Assembly: GCF_032397745.1 (NCBI RefSeq)
Contig: NZ_CP135921.1
Span: forward strand, 682,001 to 746,000
Direction of reading: 5' to 3'
Origin: Bradyrhizobium prioriisuperbiae
Lineage (GTDB): Bacteria > Pseudomonadota > Alphaproteobacteria > Rhizobiales > Xanthobacteraceae
Length of the DNA stretch: 64,000 bases
The position numbers and the translations under genes are program-made. Each line of letters opens with the position of its first letter. Positions within the stretch are counted from its first letter, which is position 1. The notes beneath the pieces were generated by a model. The model saw nothing but the letters and a program-made list of their open reading frames with translations, searched no databases and was not told the DNA's origin. Positions 9,573 through 18,614 of the stretch are shown here, piece after piece.

Positions 9573-10127
9573 ATGCGAAGCCTGCTGACCCATGGCGCGA
9601 TCAGTGCCGCGCTGATCTGCCTCGCCCTGCCCGCAACAGCCCACGCCGGGGAACTGGAGCTGCCGACGCGCAAGCCCGGCCTGTGGGACATGAAGATGTT
9701 GTCCGCGGAAAGCCAGAAGACGCCGATCTCGATGCAGCAGTGCACTGACGAGGCAACCGACAAGGTGCTGATGGCCCGGATCAACTCGCAGCCGGTCAGC
9801 GCGGCCTGCAGCAAGCGCGACATGCAGAAGACCGCGACCGGCTACATCATGGACACGGAGTGCGGCACTCCGGGCATGACCATGAAGTCGCACACCGAGA
9901 TCACCGGCGACTTCAACTCCGCTTACACCATCAAGATGACGTCGCAGCATCTCGCCAATGGCGTGTCGCGCGACACCAACATCACCGTCGAAGCCAAGTG
10001 GGTCGGCGCCTGCGCCGCCGACCAGAAGGCCGGAGACATGATCATGCCCGGCGGCGCAAAGATGAACGTCAAGGATCTGGAAGAAGCCGCACGCAACATG
10101 AAGAACAACATGATGAAGAAGCAGTGA
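9573..10127 (+). CDS. DUF3617 family periplasmic protein (copy 2)
   Basis: 184-residue paralogue of the gene just upstream, with a signal peptide (MRSLLTHGAISAALICLALPATAHA) and LPTRKPGLWDMKM. Cysteines match those of copy 1. It carries a lysine/methionine/asparagine-rich C-terminal tail (about the last 25 residues, ending NMMKKQ) missing from copy 1. GAGGAG lies a few bases before the ATG. The 207 bases between the copies show no hairpin I would call. The arrangement suggests tandem duplication followed by divergence. Confidence 0.83.
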   Translation: MRSLLTHGAISAALICLALPATAHAGELELPTRKPGLWDMKMLSAESQKTPISMQQCTDEATDKVLMARINSQPVSAACSKRDMQKTATGYIMDTECGTPGMTMKSHTEITGDFNSAYTIKMTSQHLANGVSRDTNITVEAKWVGACAADQKAGDMIMPGGAKMNVKDLEEAARNMKNNMMKKQ

Positions 10128-10187
10128 GACGCGGCAGTCGCCACTGCATCCATCAGCGGCCCATGGTCCGCCGCAGCCGCGCGGCGA

Positions 10188-10583
10188 TCATGTGCCGGGG
10201 AACTGCTTCCTGAACTTCACGACATCGACCACGCCGCGCCGGTGGGTGCCGTCACCGATCTTGCGGTCGCCGTCGAAGGCTGTGACCTCGAACAGCACGC
10301 TGCGGGCCTCGACCTCGATCACCCGGGCGATGGCGCGCACCACGCGCCCCACCGGGGTCGCCGCGAGATGCCGGACATTGACCTCGGTGCCGACGCTGAC
10401 GAAACCCTCCGGCAAATGCGGCGCGATCGCCGCCGCCGATGCGGTTTCCATCAGCAGGATCATCATCGGCGTGGCGTAGACTTTCGGCATATGCGCCACG
10501 AAATGACCGACGGTGAGTTCGTCGGTCACCGTCACGCTGTCTTCGCCGCTCATGCCGACAGCGATGGCATCCAATGCGCTCAT
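10188..10583 (-). CDS. Hotdog-fold thioesterase, fluoroacetyl-CoA thioesterase (FlK)-like
   Basis: 131-residue hotdog-fold acyl-CoA thioesterase. Residues Thr38, Glu46 and His72 have exactly the spacing of the FlK triad (Thr42, Glu50, His76). Gly65 and Arg116 fall at the same offset as FlK Gly69 and Arg120. FlK of Streptomyces cattleya hydrolyses fluoroacetyl-CoA as self-protection. Most bacterial relatives have unknown or broader substrates, so fluoroacetyl-CoA specificity is only a possibility here, made more interesting by a fluoroacetate dehalogenase gene elsewhere in this window (61742-62644). Confidence 0.85.
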   Translation of the reverse strand: MSALDAIAVGMSGEDSVTVTDELTVGHFVAHMPKVYATPMMILLMETASAAAIAPHLPEGFVSVGTEVNVRHLAATPVGRVVRAIARVIEVEARSVLFEVTAFDGDRKIGDGTHRRGVVDVVKFRKQFPGT

Positions 10584-10609
10584 TCAATCGCTCCGAAATG
10601 AAGTGAAAA

Positions 10610-10723
10610 CCCTCATCCTGAAGAGCGGCCTTTTGGCCGTGTCTCGAAGGATGAGGCCCGCATGCAGAGACGTGTCGGCCTCATGGTTCGAGACGGCGCA
10701 CATGCGCCTCCTCACCATGAGGG
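10610..10723. repeat. Pair of Bradyrhizobium-type palindromic repeat units, head to head
   Basis: Two copies of a CCTCAT(CC/GG)TGA...GCC...TCTCGAA(GG/CC)ATGAGG unit face each other: 10610-10658 and the complement of 10677-10723. Compensating CC/GG changes between copies keep each arm pair complementary. This is the REP-like intergenic family frequent in Bradyrhizobiaceae. Confidence 0.8.
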
Positions 10724-10736
10724 GGCATCGGTCGCG

Positions 10737-10934
10737 TTACGTCTTCGTCTGGCGTTCGAGGAAGGTCTGGCCGTTCTTCATCTTGTCGGTGAGCTTGGCT
10801 TCGATGATCTGCACGGTGACGACGTCGGAGGGGACCCCGAGGTTCTTCACCAGCGCCTGGGTGATATCGAGCATCATGCCCTTCTTCTGCTCGTCGGTCC
10901 GGCCGGCGGCCATGAACACGTGGACTTCAGGCAT
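10737..10934 (-). CDS. 4-Oxalocrotonate tautomerase-like protein
   Basis: 65-residue tautomerase-superfamily subunit. The catalytic proline directly follows the initiator methionine (MPEVHVFM), and GRTDEQKKGMMLDITQALVKNLGVP matches the family helix. Such proteins form small oligomers that tautomerise keto-enol substrates or act as dehalogenases or decarboxylases. The substrate here is unknown and no aromatic-degradation genes are adjacent. Confidence 0.88.
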   Translation of the reverse strand: MPEVHVFMAAGRTDEQKKGMMLDITQALVKNLGVPSDVVTVQIIEAKLTDKMKNGQTFLERQTKT

Positions 10935-10991
10935 TGTTTGCTCCTTTTGTTGGTTGGACGTTACTCGTGATGAACGTCGGTTGCCCCGAAA

Positions 10992-12458
10992 TCAACCCCA
11001 GTTCACGTCATGGCGCGCCAGCACGTCGCGCACGGCGTTGACGAGATTGTCTTCCCTGGCCGCGAACTGGGCCGGACGGGTTTCCCGCCATTCCTGATTG
11101 GAGGCTATGGCGGCCGCGGCCTTGGCGCCTTCGATCAGATCCTTGATCTGGACTTCGCCGCGCGCCTTTTCGTCCGAACCCTGGATGATGACGCACGGCG
11201 AATTGCGCCGGTCGGCGTATTTGAGCTGGTTGCCCATGTTCTTGGGATTGCCGAGATAGAGCTCGGCGCGGATGCCGGCTTTGCGCAGCACCGTGACCAT
11301 CGCCTGATAGTCACCGATACGATCGCGGTCGAACACCGTGACCACCACCGGGCCGAATTCCGGCGTGGTGTCGAGCTTGCCGATCAGAGTGAGCGCCGCC
11401 TGCAGCCGCGACACGCCGATCGAGAAACCGGTGGCCGGCACGGGTTCGCCACGGAAGCGCGAGACCAGACCATCGTAGCGGCCGCCGCCGCCGACCGAGC
11501 CGAAGCGCACCGGGCGCCCTTTCTCGTCCTTGGTCTCGAGCAGCAGCTCAACCTCGTAGACCGGGCCGGTGTAGTATTCGAGACCGCGCACGACCGACGG
11601 ATCGATCTTGATACGATCCTCGCCATAACCGCCCGCGGTGACGAGTTGCCTGATCTGGTCGAGCTCGGCCTGTCCCTCGGCGGCGAGTTTCGACTCGCCG
11701 CCCGGGCGACCTTCGGTGAACGCGATGACTTGCTCGATGGCCTCCGGCGCGAGCTCGGCGCCCTTGGTGAAATCGCCGCTTTCGTCCTTGCGACCCGCGC
11801 CGAGCAACAAACGCACGCCATCGGTGCCGAACTTGTCGAGCTTGTCGATGGCGCGCAGCACTGTGAGCCTGCGGCCCGCATTGGTCTCGCCGCCCAGCCC
11901 GATTGCCTCCAGCACGCCGTCGAGCACCTTGCGGTTGTTGACCTTCACCACATAAGCGCCGCGCGGAATGCCGAGCGCCTCCATGGTGTCGGCGGCCATC
12001 ATGCAGATCTCTGCATCCGCCGCCGGCGAGGCGCTGCCCACCGTGTCGGCGTCGAACTGCATGAACTGGCGGAAGCGGCCGGGGCCCGGCTTTTCGTTGC
12101 GATAGACATAGCCGGCGCGATAACTGCGATAGGGTTTCGGCAGCGTCTCGAAATTTTCCGCCACATAACGCGCCAGCGGCGCCGTGAGATCATAACGCAG
12201 GCTGATCCACTGCTCGTCGTCGTCCTGGAACGAGAACACGCCCTCGTTGGGGCGGTCCTGATCGGGGAGGAATTTGCCGAGCGCGTCGGTGTATTCCATC
12301 GCCGGCGTCTCCACCGGCTCGAAGCCATAGAGCTCGTAGACCTGCTGGATGGTGGCGATCATGCGCCGCGTCGCCGCGATTTCGGCGGGACCACGATCGG
12401 CGAGGCCGCGCGGCAGCCGGGCCTTGAGTTTCTGAGGTTTTTTGGATTTTTCGGACAT
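10992..12458 (-). CDS. hisS: Histidyl-tRNA synthetase
   Basis: Class II synthetase, 488 residues. Seen: motif 2 [20 protein letters not shown], the histidine-binding segments [15 protein letters not shown] and [13 protein letters not shown], and a C-terminal anticodon-binding domain ([25 protein letters not shown]). The start at 12458 ([18 protein letters not shown]) was chosen because upstream in-frame residues do not resemble the family. [11 protein letters not shown] is the divergent alphaproteobacterial form rather than the enterobacterial GLDYYN form. Confidence 0.96.
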   Translation of the reverse strand: MSEKSKKPQKLKARLPRGLADRGPAEIAATRRMIATIQQVYELYGFEPVETPAMEYTDALGKFLPDQDRPNEGVFSFQDDDEQWISLRYDLTAPLARYVAENFETLPKPYRSYRAGYVYRNEKPGPGRFRQFMQFDADTVGSASPAADAEICMMAADTMEALGIPRGAYVVKVNNRKVLDGVLEAIGLGGETNAGRRLTVLRAIDKLDKFGTDGVRLLLGAGRKDESGDFTKGAELAPEAIEQVIAFTEGRPGGESKLAAEGQAELDQIRQLVTAGGYGEDRIKIDPSVVRGLEYYTGPVYEVELLLETKDEKGRPVRFGSVGGGGRYDGLVSRFRGEPVPATGFSIGVSRLQAALTLIGKLDTTPEFGPVVVTVFDRDRIGDYQAMVTVLRKAGIRAELYLGNPKNMGNQLKYADRRNSPCVIIQGSDEKARGEVQIKDLIEGAKAAAAIASNQEWRETRPAQFAAREDNLVNAVRDVLARHDVNWG

Positions 12459-12599
12459 GTCACTCGGATCGGGCCGGCAGGCCACCCGGTGCCGCGGATG
12501 CGGGGCACCGACCTGCGAATTCCGCTCCGGGTTACCAGCCGAAAGAGGCAGGGGCAAGCATATCGACCGCATTCGCGGACATGCCTGCCCCGGCCGGCC

Positions 12600-14270
12600 T
12601 CAGTTCACCAGCACCGCGCTGTCGCAGCGGATCCCGGTGGTCCAGACGTCGGCCTGGCCAAGACTGACGCCGAGCGTCTGCAGCACAGAGGCCAGCAGTT
12701 GGTCGACCGGCGCCGTCACCGCGGCCAGGATATTGCCGACCAGTTGGAGCAGCGGCCCAAGATCCAGGCCCAGCCCGAGAATCGACACTCTCAAATCCAG
12801 ATTGCCGAGCAGGCTCCCCAGCAGCGACGAGACGAACGAGGTGCTGTTCACGGTCTTCCTGGTCTGCGCCTGGATGTCGGCATAGCTGAAATTGACGCTG
12901 GTCGGCGTGGTGTTGCCGATCAACGCGTGGGCGCGACCGGTCACCTTCACAAGGCCAAGGACATTCACCAGGGTTGCGGCCGGCGGATTGGGCTGGACGC
13001 TGAAGTTGGTCAGCTCGGCCGTCGAGACGCCGCCGATCCAGGCGTCGACGACGCCCGGCTTCACCCCCAGCGTCACCGATGAGGTGCCGATGTCAGGATA
13101 CCCGCATTGCAGGGCGTCCAGTGTCGCGGTGGCCGATGCGACCTCGACATACAGCGGCAGATTGACGACCGACGCCGCCCCGCTGCCAAGCAACTGGACC
13201 TGCAGCAGCACGCGGGTCTGGGCCGTGTGAACGCTGGCGCCTTTGGTCCCCACCGTGATCCAGCTCGTGCCCACCGGACGCTCGCCGACCGCAGCCTGCA
13301 GCTGCACGCTCGCAATGCCCGGTATATTCAGATTGAGCCCTGCGGCAATCTGATGCGTGCCGTTGCCCAGCACCGCGATCGCCTGCAACAAATCGAGCAC
13401 CGATATCGGCAGGCCGAACAGCGGCTTCTGTCCCGCCTGCAGCACCGCATAAGGGCCGGGATCGATCAGGCTCTGCGGTACGATCTTGGTCAGCAATCCG
13501 ATGAGGCCCTGGCTGACCTTCGAGAGTGCGATGGTCGCGGCATCGTTGCCGTTGGTCGAACGCTGCGCATTGAGCAGCGCCGCGACAAGATCCGGAAGCT
13601 TGACCTCCCCCTGCAGCAACTGGTCATAGGTCCCTGCGGTGAGATTGACCTGGGTCGCCAGCGCCGACAGGAAGCTGAATGCATCGACCTTGGCGCTGAG
13701 CAGGGCGTTGTAATCCATCAGTGACAGCGACAGCTTGGTGCCAAGCAGCGTTCCCAGCAGTTGATTGAGCACGCCGTCGTTCAGAGAGGCGAGCCGCGAG
13801 CCGATCGCAAACGAAGCCATCGCCGTCGTCGCCGCGGTTGCGGAGGTACGGATGTCATAGCTGTCCTTCCCGGTCAGTAGTTTGCCGAAAAACAGCGGCG
13901 TCTTGGTCTGCACCGTCACCCGCACGGCGTTGGTGGTGGGTCCGGGAGCGGCCGCGGGCGTGAAGCGCTGCGGCACCGTCAGTGTGGCATCCGCAACATA
14001 GGTGCCGTACTCCACCGACACGAGCGAGTCGGCCGGGTAGTTGTTCTTCACCACCGCCGCCTTGGCCGCTTTGGCCGCGTTGGCGGGATCGCCCGCCGCA
14101 ACGATCGCCGCGAGATCCGCGACGCTTTGGGTTTTTCGCCGGTCAGCGAAGATCGAACCGAGATCGACACCGAATGCAGCGAAACCGCACACCGTCAGCA
14201 TCGTGAACGCGCCCATCATGGCAATGTTGCCGCGCTGATCGCGCCGAAAGCGTCTCAACAGGTCTCGCAT
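12600..14270 (-). CDS. TadG-like pilus assembly/secreted protein (paralogue 1)
   Basis: 556 residues. RRDQRGNIAMMGAFTMLTVCGFAAFGVDLG is the N-terminal TadG/TadE-type signal-anchor helix (about residues 9-38), followed by DRRKTQSVADLAAIVAAGD, the conserved region of TadG_N. The rest is a large extracytoplasmic domain rich in Leu/Val/Thr with only one or two cysteines. About two thirds of residues match the adjacent paralogue at 14735-16402, over the full length. AGGAG lies nine bases before the ATG at 14270. The TadA/B/C machinery is not in this window, so a role in a Tad system elsewhere is inferred. Confidence 0.8.
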   Translation of the reverse strand: MRDLLRRFRRDQRGNIAMMGAFTMLTVCGFAAFGVDLGSIFADRRKTQSVADLAAIVAAGDPANAAKAAKAAVVKNNYPADSLVSVEYGTYVADATLTVPQRFTPAAAPGPTTNAVRVTVQTKTPLFFGKLLTGKDSYDIRTSATAATTAMASFAIGSRLASLNDGVLNQLLGTLLGTKLSLSLMDYNALLSAKVDAFSFLSALATQVNLTAGTYDQLLQGEVKLPDLVAALLNAQRSTNGNDAATIALSKVSQGLIGLLTKIVPQSLIDPGPYAVLQAGQKPLFGLPISVLDLLQAIAVLGNGTHQIAAGLNLNIPGIASVQLQAAVGERPVGTSWITVGTKGASVHTAQTRVLLQVQLLGSGAASVVNLPLYVEVASATATLDALQCGYPDIGTSSVTLGVKPGVVDAWIGGVSTAELTNFSVQPNPPAATLVNVLGLVKVTGRAHALIGNTTPTSVNFSYADIQAQTRKTVNSTSFVSSLLGSLLGNLDLRVSILGLGLDLGPLLQLVGNILAAVTAPVDQLLASVLQTLGVSLGQADVWTTGIRCDSAVLVN

Positions 14271-14600
14271 CACGCTTGACTCCTGATATCGCCGCGTGCG
14301 GTCGCGGCTGAAATTGTTCTGAACGGCGCGAAACGCACGCCGACGGTGAACGGCTGATGATCTGGGGATTAGGTCGCCGGGAATTGGCGACATGGAACAT
14401 GCGGCGGCTTATTTTTGCCGAGAGCTCCCCGGCTGCAGCCCGCGGTTTTTGAGACTGCTCGGTTCTGTCAGGGTGCTTGATCGCTGCGTGTGCCATGTGC
14501 CGATAGCAACACACAGCATTTAAGTGCAAATTAAACCAATACTAAACTCAGGGTAGCAGGATTATGCCGCTATTCCCTGCCTGAAACCCGTATCGAAGGC
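14271..14600 (-). pseudogene. Degraded duplicate of the tadE promoter and tadE start
   Basis: The stretch at about 14487-14590 aligns with 16848-16950, the region covering the tadE start and promoter. Shared blocks in the same order: CGTGTGCCAT (the first codons of tadE, MAHA, on the minus strand), CAACACACA, TTTAAGTGC, TCAGGGTAG and CCCGTAT. In this copy the frame after MAHA does not resemble TadE and only about 225 bases separate it from the TadG start, versus about 450 in the intact copy. The simplest reading is duplication of a tadE-tadG unit followed by loss of tadE from one copy. Confidence 0.6.
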
Positions 14601-14734
14601 TTAAAAAAAGAAGGCTTTGAAAAAGAGGATTTTAAAAAGACAGCTCGAAAAACCGTCACGCCGGTTGCGATGGCAACCGCGCCGAGAAAACAGCACGGTT
14701 GTTCGCAAGAAACCACTTCAGGGAAAGGAAACGT

Positions 14735-16402
14735 TCAGATCACCAGCACGCCACCATCGCAGCGGATGCCGTTGACCCAGGTGGTGGCCTGACCGAGGCT
14801 GACCCCGAGAGCCTGCAACACCGACGCCAGCAGCGCATCCACCGGTGCAGTAACGGCCTGGATCAGCGAAACAAGGATCCCAGGAACCGGAATCGGAATG
14901 AACAGCACCTTGACCTGCAGATTGCCGAGCAGGCTGGTCAGCAATGACGAGAGAAACGATGAGGTGTTGGTGGTCTTCTTGACCGGTGGATTCGCGGTGA
15001 TGTCGGCGTAGCTGAACGTCACCGCGGTCGGCGTGGTGTTGCCCATCGAGACATGGGCGCTCCCCGACACCAGTCCGATCAAGAGAATGCTGACGAGGTT
15101 GACGGGCGCCGGATTAGGCTTGGTCGTGAAATTCTTCATGTCGGCGGCCGACACATTGCCGATCCACGCATCGACGATCCCCGGCGTCACGCCAAGCGTG
15201 ACCGAGGAGGTGGTGATGTCGGGATAACCACAGCTGATATTGTCGAGCGTCGCGGTGCCTGACGCGACTTCGACATAGATCGGCAAATTGACCACGGAAG
15301 CAGCACCGCTGCCCAGCAACTGGACCGTCAGTAGGACCCGGACCTGGGCGGTGTGCACACTTGCGCCTTTTGTGCCGACAGCCATCCAGCTGGTTCCGAC
15401 CGGGCGCTCGCCGATCGTGGCCAGCAATTGCACGGTGGCGATGCCGGGGATATTGACGTTCAGCCCGGTCGCGATCTGGTTGGTGCCATTGGCGATTTGC
15501 GCAATCGCCTGCAGCATGTCGAGCACCGACACCTTCACGCCGACCAGCGGTTTCTCGCCGACCTGCAGCGTCGCATACGGCCCGAGATCAAGCAGCTGCT
15601 GCGTCGAGATTTTGGTCAGCAGCGCCAGGACGGCCTGGCTGACGCTGGACATGGCGATGGTCCCTGCATCATTTCCGTTGGCAGTTCTCTGTGCGTTCAG
15701 CAGTGACGTGATCAGATCGGAGAGCTTGACCTGCCCTGTCAGCAATTGCTCATAGGTGCCGGCGGTCACGTTGAGCTGGGTGGCCAGCGCCTTCATGAAA
15801 TCGAAGGCATCGACCTTGGCGTTCAGCAGCGCATTGTAATCCGCTACCGACAGCGACAGCGTGGTGCCGAGCATGCTGCCGAGCAACTGATTGAGCAGCC
15901 CGCCGTTCAAGGACACCAGTCCCGAACCGATCGCGAACGACGCCATCCGGGTGGTGGTCGCGGTCGCGGTGGCCTGCACATCGTAGCTGTCCTGGCCGGT
16001 CAGCACCTTGCCGAAAAACAGCGAGGTTGTGGACTTGACCGTGACACGAACGGCGTTGGTGGCCGCTCCGGGCGTTGCTCCGGCGGTGACGGTGAAGCGT
16101 TGCTGCGCGCTCAGCGAGGTGTCGGCAACGTATGTCCCGTACTCCACGGACACGAGGGAATCGGCAGGATAATTATTCTTCATCACCGTCGCCTTGGCGG
16201 CAGCCGTCGCATTGGTGAGATCGCCCGCCGCGACGATCGCCGCGAGATCGGCCGTGCTCTGCACCCTGCGCCTGTCGAGGAAAACCGAGCCGATATCAAC
16301 GCCGAAGGCCGCGAAACCGCACACCATCATCATGCTGGCCGCGCTCATCATCGCGATGTTGCCGCGCCGGTCACTCCAAAACCGCCGGACCAGTTGCCGC
16401 AT
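14735..16402 (-). CDS. TadG-like pilus assembly/secreted protein (paralogue 2)
   Basis: 555 residues, collinear with paralogue 1. Signal-anchor SDRRGNIAMMSAASMMMVCGFAAFGVDIG, then LDRRRVQSTADLAAIVAAGD. Both copies share long identical stretches such as KNNYPADSLVSVEYGTYVAD and LLGSGAASVVNLP, and differ most near the C-terminus. It starts 11 bases after the tadE stop, so it is probably co-transcribed with tadE. The family (TadG with a von Willebrand-like or DUF2134 region) acts at the cell envelope in Tad/Flp pilus biogenesis. Which of the two copies is functional cannot be judged from sequence. Confidence 0.8.
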   Translation of the reverse strand: MRQLVRRFWSDRRGNIAMMSAASMMMVCGFAAFGVDIGSVFLDRRRVQSTADLAAIVAAGDLTNATAAAKATVMKNNYPADSLVSVEYGTYVADTSLSAQQRFTVTAGATPGAATNAVRVTVKSTTSLFFGKVLTGQDSYDVQATATATTTRMASFAIGSGLVSLNGGLLNQLLGSMLGTTLSLSVADYNALLNAKVDAFDFMKALATQLNVTAGTYEQLLTGQVKLSDLITSLLNAQRTANGNDAGTIAMSSVSQAVLALLTKISTQQLLDLGPYATLQVGEKPLVGVKVSVLDMLQAIAQIANGTNQIATGLNVNIPGIATVQLLATIGERPVGTSWMAVGTKGASVHTAQVRVLLTVQLLGSGAASVVNLPIYVEVASGTATLDNISCGYPDITTSSVTLGVTPGIVDAWIGNVSAADMKNFTTKPNPAPVNLVSILLIGLVSGSAHVSMGNTTPTAVTFSYADITANPPVKKTTNTSSFLSSLLTSLLGNLQVKVLFIPIPVPGILVSLIQAVTAPVDALLASVLQALGVSLGQATTWVNGIRCDGGVLVI

Positions 16403-16413
16403 CGTCGTGCTCC

Positions 16414-16866
16414 CTAGTAGCCACCGCGCGGAATCGCTGCCGAACGCACGATCGTCTTGGACGGCGCAGGAACGAACGTCGGCAGCGAATAGATGAACAT
16501 GTCGGAGGCATCGTAATTGACCGTCACGACGAAGACGTTGGCATCGCTGGCCGACGCCGCGGCGTTCACCGTCAGATGACTGACGTCCAGCAACGGATAG
16601 GAATTGGCATTGGCCGTCACGTAACTCGTCGCACGCGTGGCGCGCTCGGTGGGAGTCAGTCCGGCAATCGAATTGCGCGCGGCTTCGGCTGCCAACTGCT
16701 GGACACCATGAACGGCCGCGAGATAGGCGCCGTATATGACGATGCCGAACACCAGCATCAGGAACATCGGTGCGATGATGGCAAATTCAACCGCGGAAGC
16801 CCCGCTGTCGCTGGTCCGGAATCGACGAAACCGTTGCAAAGGGGATGCGTGTGCCATGCCGCGCAT
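16414..16866 (-). CDS. tadE: TadE-family pilus assembly protein
   Basis: About 150 residues. SGASAVEFAIIAPMFLMLVFGIVIYGAYL is the classical TadE signal-anchor with the pseudopilin-like ...GASAVEFA(I/L)..P motif. The short periplasmic domain ends in RSAAIPRGGY. Starts at 16866 (MRGMAH), 16857 (MAHAS) or an upstream TTG are all possible; 16866 has AAAGG at usable distance. First gene of a minus-strand pair with TadG paralogue 2. Confidence 0.88.
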   Translation of the reverse strand: MRGMAHASPLQRFRRFRTSDSGASAVEFAIIAPMFLMLVFGIVIYGAYLAAVHGVQQLAAEAARNSIAGLTPTERATRATSYVTANANSYPLLDVSHLTVNAAASASDANVFVVTVNYDASDMFIYSLPTFVPAPSKTIVRSAAIPRGGY

Positions 16867-17104
16867 CCCAACACACAACCTTTAAGTGCGAATGAATCCA
16901 ACCATTACTCAGGGTAGTAGCGTGATGCCCACAGCGATCCGGCAAATCCCGTATGATGGATGGCGCCGATCTGCGCGCAATGCGCTCGGACTGCGCACGC
17001 GCCGCACTTCCGTGCTGCCTCCAACCTGATAGGGTTGCGACCGTCTCCCCCACCACAGGCGAAAGACATCGCCTCAAGAACCGTTTCAAGAACAGCAGGT
17101 CATC

Positions 17105-18451
17105 ATGTCCCCGAACAGCAGTGCCGCCCTCGCATCCGCCGCCCCGAACGATCTCGCCGCCTACTGGATGCCGTTCACCTCGAACCGCGCGTTCAAGCGC
17201 GCGCCGCGGATGGTGGTCGGCGCCAAGGACATGCACTATTTTACCTCCGATGGCCGCAAGCTGCTCGACGCCGTGGCGGGCATGTGGTGCAGCAACGCCG
17301 GCCACAACCGCGACCCGATCACCGCTGCGATCACCAAACAGGCCGAAACGATGGACTATGCGCCGCCGTTCCAGTTCGGCCATCCCCAGGCTTTCGAGCT
17401 TGCCAGCCGGATCGCGGCGCTGGCGCCGAAGGGCCTCGAGCACGTATTCTTCTGCAACTCCGGATCGGAAGCGGCCGACACCGCGCTGAAGATCGCGCTC
17501 GCCTATCACAACGTGCGCGGCGAAGGCGCAAGGACCCGGCTGATCGGCCGCGAACGCGGCTATCATGGTGTCGGCTTCGGCGGCATCTCGGTCGGCGGCA
17601 TGGTCAACAACCGCAAGATGTTCGGCAGCCTGCTCTCCGGCGTGGACCACCTGCCGACCACCTACAATCACGAGCAGCAGGCCTTTTCCAAGGGCGAGCC
17701 GGAATGGGGCGCGCATCTTGCCGACGACCTGGAGCGTCTGGTCGCCCTGCACGGCGCCAACACCATCGCCGCCGTGATCGTCGAGCCGATGGCGGGATCG
17801 ACCGGCGTAATCCCGGCTCCGAAGGGCTATCTGCAGCGGCTGCGCACGATCTGCGACAAGCACGGCATCCTGTTGATCTTCGACGAGGTCATCACCGGCT
17901 TCGGCCGCCTCGGCTTCAGCTTCGCGGCGGAACGTTACGGCGTGCTGCCGGACATGATCACCTTCGCCAAGGGCGTCACCAACGGCGCGGTGCCGATGGG
18001 TGGCGTGCTGGCGCGCGATGCGGTCCATGACACGTTCATGACGGGCCCCGAACATGTGGTGGAATTGTTCCACGGCTACACCTATTCGGCGCACCCGCTG
18101 GCCTGTGCCGCCGGCCTCGCCACCCTCGAGCTCTACCGCCAGGAAGGCCTGTTCGAGCGCGCACGCAAGCTGGAGCCGGTGCTGGCGGATGCGGTGATGT
18201 CGCTGAAGGATGCGCCGAACGTGATCGACATCCGCACCGTCGGCCTCACCGCTGCCATCGAGCTTGCACCGAAGGGAAATGCCCCCGGCGTTCGCGGCGC
18301 CCAGGCGCTCGACAGTTCGTTCCACGACCACGACCTGATGCTGCGAGTCGCGGGCGACGCGCTGGTGATCACACCACCGCTGATCATCAGCGAAAGCCAG
18401 ATCGGCGAGATGGTCGACAAGTTCGGCAAGGTGATCCGCGCCGTCGCCTGA
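17105..18451 (+). CDS. Class III aminotransferase, beta-alanine/omega-amino acid:pyruvate type
   Basis: 448-residue PLP-dependent fold-type I aminotransferase. YWMPFTSNRAFKRAPRM and GMWCSNAGHNRDPI are typical of omega-amino-acid:pyruvate aminotransferases. FFCNSGSEAADTALKIA binds the phosphate. FDEVITGFGRLG holds the PLP-pyridine aspartate, and Lys289 in TFAKGVTNGAVPMGG is the Schiff-base lysine. Likely converts beta-alanine (or similar) plus pyruvate to malonate semialdehyde plus alanine. Substrate cannot be fixed from sequence. Divergent from tadE and closed by a strong terminator. Confidence 0.9.
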   Translation: MSPNSSAALASAAPNDLAAYWMPFTSNRAFKRAPRMVVGAKDMHYFTSDGRKLLDAVAGMWCSNAGHNRDPITAAITKQAETMDYAPPFQFGHPQAFELASRIAALAPKGLEHVFFCNSGSEAADTALKIALAYHNVRGEGARTRLIGRERGYHGVGFGGISVGGMVNNRKMFGSLLSGVDHLPTTYNHEQQAFSKGEPEWGAHLADDLERLVALHGANTIAAVIVEPMAGSTGVIPAPKGYLQRLRTICDKHGILLIFDEVITGFGRLGFSFAAERYGVLPDMITFAKGVTNGAVPMGGVLARDAVHDTFMTGPEHVVELFHGYTYSAHPLACAAGLATLELYRQEGLFERARKLEPVLADAVMSLKDAPNVIDIRTVGLTAAIELAPKGNAPGVRGAQALDSSFHDHDLMLRVAGDALVITPPLIISESQIGEMVDKFGKVIRAVA

Positions 18452-18479
18452 CGCCGTACACATTGCGACACAGAGCAGA

Positions 18480-18513
18480 GCCTCTCCCGGATCATTCCGG
18501 GGGAGGCTTTTTT
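18480..18513 (+). terminator. Rho-independent terminator of the aminotransferase gene
   Basis: 12-base arms (18480-18491, 18496-18507, one G-T pair) around the loop TCAT, followed by T6. Confidence 0.92.
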
Positions 18514-18614
18514 ACGGCGACAATTTCGACGTCGAATCAACAATAGTGCTAGTGTACCGGCCGAGACGTTCCCCCAAGGGGAAAAGCGTGCTGGGGGCAA
18601 GGTTTTAGTCGGTC

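Noticed and set aside
11010..13082. A 690-codon plus-strand frame across hisS and the TadG gene
   Set aside because: Antisense to two supported genes and without any domain of its own.
14640..14700. Hairpin CGGTTGC/GCAACCG as the terminator of TadG paralogue 2
   Set aside because: The T run on the minus strand lies several bases beyond the stem and the pairing has a bulge. Not strong enough to call.
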